Origin: Brachionus koreanus
Taxonomy: Eukaryota; Rotifera; Eurotatoria; Ploima; Brachionidae
Assembly (NCBI GenBank): GCA_016987375.1
Contig: PJRA01000005.1
Location: 1,799,313 to 1,863,312 of the forward strand
Length of the DNA: 64,000 nucleotides
Direction: 5' to 3'
This document shows, piece after piece, positions 61,101-64,000 of this stretch (positions within the stretch are counted from its first letter, which is position 1; every line of letters starts with the position of its first letter). The notes beneath the pieces are model-generated. The model was not told the DNA's origin. It ran no database searches and saw nothing but the letters and a program-made list of their open reading frames with translations. The translations under genes were made by a program, and so were the position numbers.

Positions 61101-64000
61101 TATTAAAAGATTATTTTTTTTTTAATTTATTTTTCGCAATTTATTAAAATTTTTAATCAATTAGAATTTTATTGTTAAAGGACATAGGCGCACAATTCGA
61201 AATTATCTAGATTAGAAAAAAAGGTGTAAAAAATTCTAAATAATTCAGAAATAAATACTTAATTTTAACAATCAATTTGAACTATTAAACAGCTAAATTT
61301 TAATGCAATGAAATTTTGACATATAATATTTGTATTTGATAAATTATGATTTTTATCAATATTTTTTCAATAATCTAATAGTTTATAATAAAACTATCAC
61401 CGGTTCAATTTTAATGTTACTGTCACTGGTTAAATGAAATGGATCCTCTATTTTTGTCTTCTTTTAAGACTGGAAAAAGGAATCGGCAGTGATTTTATTT
61501 TAGAAAAAAATTTGAAAATTCTCCAGTTCAGTCCAAAAGACTTTTTCCAAAATTTTATTGCAGTCAATAAATTTTTTTAAATTATATTTTATTTTAAATT
61601 AAGTATCAATAAGGAAAAAAATAATTTTAGTCCTCAACTTAATATGGCAAACAGACGTTTTCTAAAATTTTCTTGCTAAATATTTTATTCATTTCCTTTG
61701 CTTGCTTATCTCGGCATATTATGAAGTTTATGATCAAAATTTAATGATCTTCCCAATTTGAAAATAAAATTAAATTATTAGATTATTGAATTAAAGTCAG
61801 TTTATTTGAAATTTTTTATTAATAAAAAATTTAAAAAAGACAGCAGAAATCTATCACAAAATATTCTATCTTAATGAAATGTTTTATTGATTAATTTAGA
61901 AATAAATAACTTGATAATGTATTAATTCATAGAAAAAAAAAAAACTAATAGAAATTTTTTTTTACATAGAATTCATAGAACAATAATTTCAATTATTTCC
62001 TAGAAAATCTCGCCATAAAAAACCTTTTTTAACATATTCAATTTTTTTCGAAATATTTTCTATGAAAAAAAATCTATTCTTTGTTCGCCTATATCCTTCA
62101 TGAGTTTTTATTTTTAAAACCTGAATAAAAATTTATTATTATTAAGAAAGTTGCAACAAAATATTAGTTAAAACTATGTTTTAAAATTTGAATTGAGCTT
62201 ATTATAATTATTAGGAGCAAATTAAAAAGAACTTAAAGATTTTATCAGTTAGCCGAGATTTTACTTTTTTTTAATTTTAACATATTCTCATCGTGTGATC
62301 CTAAAAACAAATTTATTTTTTATTTAGTCAAATATACACAGCTATGTTAAACTGCTAAATGAAAAAAAAAATATTACCTTTAATTTGACTTTCGTTGGCA
62401 TCCTCATTTACTTGCATTTCATCCATTTTCAATTGAGTTTTTAAATTAAGCTCCTAAATTTAGAAAAGTAAAATAATGTTTTTCTTAAGTTAAACAAAAA
62501 TTTACCTGTTGAAATGATTTAACCAGACTGGACAAAGTGGAAACTATATATTCAATTATATTTATGGAAAACTCGTAATTTTTTGATAGAAGCTTCATTC
62601 TTAAGGACAGAGTCATTAGGAGGGAAGCTCTGATGGCCAGTGGTGCTAAAACTTTCATCAAATCATTTATGGCTGAGAGGTAATCTTGACAATAATCGAA
62701 TACTTCGCCAATTTTGTATTTTCTTTGCAAAGCTAACTTGGTTAGTAAAATTTTATCATCACCAAAGCCGTCTCTAAAATTCAAATTAAATTTATTTATA
62801 AAATAAGAAATAAATTTATACTTTTTCCATTGAGTTTTCAAAAGTTCGTCGACTTGCTTTAACTTATCGTTGCATTCATTGATGCAGTCAAGAAGTATTT
62901 TTCTCTTGCTGTATTCTTCCGGAAAAAGAGTCTCAAATAGGCTTAACTGAAATTGATCGATCAAATTTTCGACTGAACAATTGTAAGATATGGGCGTTGT
63001 GCATGTTAGAGTATTCGGACTAAATGAATCAAGTGGGATTGTTGTTTCAAAGTACATGTGGAATTGAGGATTGCAGAATAAGCGTCGATTAGAGAAAAAA
63101 ACTAATCTCGAATCTAAAATAAAATTACTTTAATCTTTTTAAAATAAATATGTCTAAAAATTTACCATCAACACTTGGTACTTGATTCATAGAGTTTTTG
63201 TAATAAATCAATGGTAAAAGAATTGAATCAATTTCAGTGCAGTTAGTGTATAATGTTTGACCACCTGATTGGAATGATTTTTCAATTGATAACAAATCCT
63301 CAGAATTTCTTAATTTTAAATAATTAAATAATTTTTCAACTAAAATCAATTAAACAATATTACCTTGTCTCTAGGTCAATAATTAAATTTGTTTTTTTTA
63401 AAACCCAATTTGTTCCGATCGAAAACGGATCATATATTATAGGAGGATGCTTTCCAGAAAATTCAATTATGGTGCCATTTTCTAGCTCTAAGGTAGATGC
63501 ATCTTCAGCCATCCATTTGGTACATTGATCTTCCCCAATTACGTATTGTATTAAAGCAATTACAAATTGTCTATAACTTGACGCGCTGACATAATAGTCT
63601 CCAAGTTCATTCTAATAATAATAAACTCATTAATTTATTTTTATTTTTAATTTTTTTATTCTAAAATTTAATTTATTCAATTTTTTGAGCTAAAAAAACT
63701 CAAACACACATGGAACCTTTTTTTCTCAAAATAAGCAGATTAAATAACCTAAATGAAATGTCTTGATTTATAAGATAAAGCTAAAAAATATTGAGAATAA
63801 GAAAAAAATTTAACATTATTTTATAAGTAGAATTTTTATAATATTAGAAATTTATTTCAAGAATTAGTTTTAAAAAGCTTATTTTGAATATTATCGAAAA
63901 AAAAAAGCTAAATTATTTTTAGTTATCTTATTTAATATTGTGTTGAAAAATAAATTTATAGTTTTTAACATGGTTGAATATTTTTGATTTTAACATTGAA
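55185..64000 (-). CDS. Divergent dynein heavy chain (DNHD1-like?), C-terminal part
   Basis: Partial at its 5' end. Thirteen exons: 63364-63611, 63166-63308, 62822-63113, 62506-62773, 62378-62453, 60962-61094, 60556-60908, 60087-60506, 58361-59265, 58110-58311, 55890-56044, 55712-55839, 55185-55662; 1,266 aa with all phases consistent. The order follows dynein heavy chains: the AAA5 start HPPIIYDPFSIGTNW, YTNCTEIDSILLPLIYYK, the LFCNPQFHMYFETTIP strand, the AAA6 lid LPEHRLYLLTLICFYIK, the D6 region FRKLVLHKVLRPDTYIIV and KDGFILLKNIHLAS, FGFSICFIQGLLQSR, then C-domain VPEKW...SVRPLKSWIN and DGIFLLNIKIIGGKWDEAS. No canonical P-loop appears in AAA5/AAA6, which are usually degenerate. High divergence suggests DNHD1 rather than a standard axonemal chain; low certainty. 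It ends in a Pro/Ser-rich extension (PMTPNGPPLPPDLQKSFSRS). Confidence 0.85.
56103..56174 (-). tRNA. tRNA-Gln(TTG) in dynein intron
   Basis: Complete minus-strand copy, same strand as the host gene, only about 60 nt beyond the acceptor of the 55,890-56,044 exon. Followed on its right by inverted spacer C. Confidence 0.95.
56175..56305 (-). repeat. tRNA-array spacer C, inverted copy
   Basis: Near-identical to 47,655-47,785. It joins a complete tRNA on the left with a truncated tRNA on the right. Confidence 0.85.
56320..56350 (-). pseudogene. Truncated tRNA-Gln (3' 31 nt)
   Basis: Retains only the T arm and 3' acceptor strand, then breaks at ggatcgct and switches directly into spacer C in the opposite orientation (ataaatggtcaattac...). 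A recombination or deletion scar within the inverted array. Confidence 0.9.
56352..56465 (+). repeat. tRNA-array spacer C, truncated direct copy
   Basis: Plus-orientation spacer C lacking its first bases. With the inverted copy at 56,175-56,305 it forms a close inverted repeat centred on the truncated tRNA. Confidence 0.85.
56466..56537 (+). tRNA. tRNA-Gln(TTG) in dynein intron, antisense to host
   Basis: Complete plus-strand copy, converging on 56,708-56,779 across spacer B in reversed orientation. Confidence 0.95.
56538..56707 (-). repeat. tRNA-array spacer B, reversed copy
   Basis: Reverse complement of 47,413-47,582 with minor changes, again bounded by two converging tRNA-Gln genes. Confidence 0.85.
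56708..56779 (-). tRNA. tRNA-Gln(TTG) in dynein intron
   Basis: Complete minus-strand copy with the cacttatct flank on the right. Last member of the 56-kb cluster. Confidence 0.95.
59555..59626 (-). tRNA. tRNA-Gln(TTG) in dynein intron
   Basis: Complete minus-strand copy, tandem with 59,770-59,841 across inverted spacer C. Confidence 0.95.
59627..59757 (-). repeat. tRNA-array spacer C, inverted copy
   Basis: Near-identical to 56,175-56,305 and 47,655-47,785. Confidence 0.85.
59770..59841 (-). tRNA. tRNA-Gln(TTG) in dynein intron
   Basis: Complete minus-strand copy with the cacttatct flank, matching the outer-right position of the 47-kb array. Its 3' flank is spacer C. Confidence 0.95.
61095..62377 (-). 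other. Long dynein intron without recognised content
   Basis: Intron of 1,283 nt between the exons at 62,378-62,453 and 60,962-61,094. AT-rich; no tRNA, transposon or coding segment recognised. Confidence 0.6.

Overview
This is a AT-rich eukaryotic nuclear window with spliced genes. Introns are mostly 45-100 nt with GTAAGT/GTAAAT donors. There are 20S proteasome, GLMP, U-box, JMJD6 and dynein genes, a Notch-ligand-type gene and tRNA-Gln genes, so the source is a metazoan. A compact AT-rich invertebrate fits best. My guess is a monogonont rotifer of the Brachionus type, but that is inference and no marker gene here proves it.

Layout. 1-815 (+): the 3' end of the proteasome alpha subunit PSMA3. 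816-12.4 kb: repeat-rich accessory DNA. It holds a degenerate fragment of the large downstream gene, an intronless nuclease-plus-SF1-helicase-like gene (4144-6192) between two direct repeats, a 203-nt sequence gap, three decayed non-LTR retrotransposons and a SINE-like repeat. 12,428-35,111 (-): one giant gene that I could assemble as 38 exons closing exactly in frame (about 6,502 aa). It has a signal peptide, an MNNL-like domain, a DSL domain, a second DSL-like domain, about 120 EGF repeats, a divergent C-type lectin domain, repeated unclassified modules, one transmembrane helix and a short tail. This is the most striking object in the window. 35.1-44.2 kb: intergenic DNA with a 944-nt gap and a mariner remnant. 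44.2-64 kb (-): GLMP, UBOX5/RNF37, JMJD6 and the 3' part of a divergent dynein heavy chain that runs off the right edge.

From 41 to 60 kb there are 13 copies (11 complete) of one tRNA-Gln(TTG) gene in both orientations, with repeated flanks, partly as palindromic arrays. Seven copies (six complete, one truncated) lie inside introns of the dynein gene. One copy is cut by the edge of the 944-nt gap.

The protein genes are not an operon and share no pathway. PSMA3 and UBOX5 both belong broadly to ubiquitin-proteasome function, JMJD6 is nuclear, GLMP lysosomal, the dynein cytoskeletal, and the giant DSL protein is a cell-surface molecule. Exon models were made by hand from splice signals and reading frame and need transcript support.
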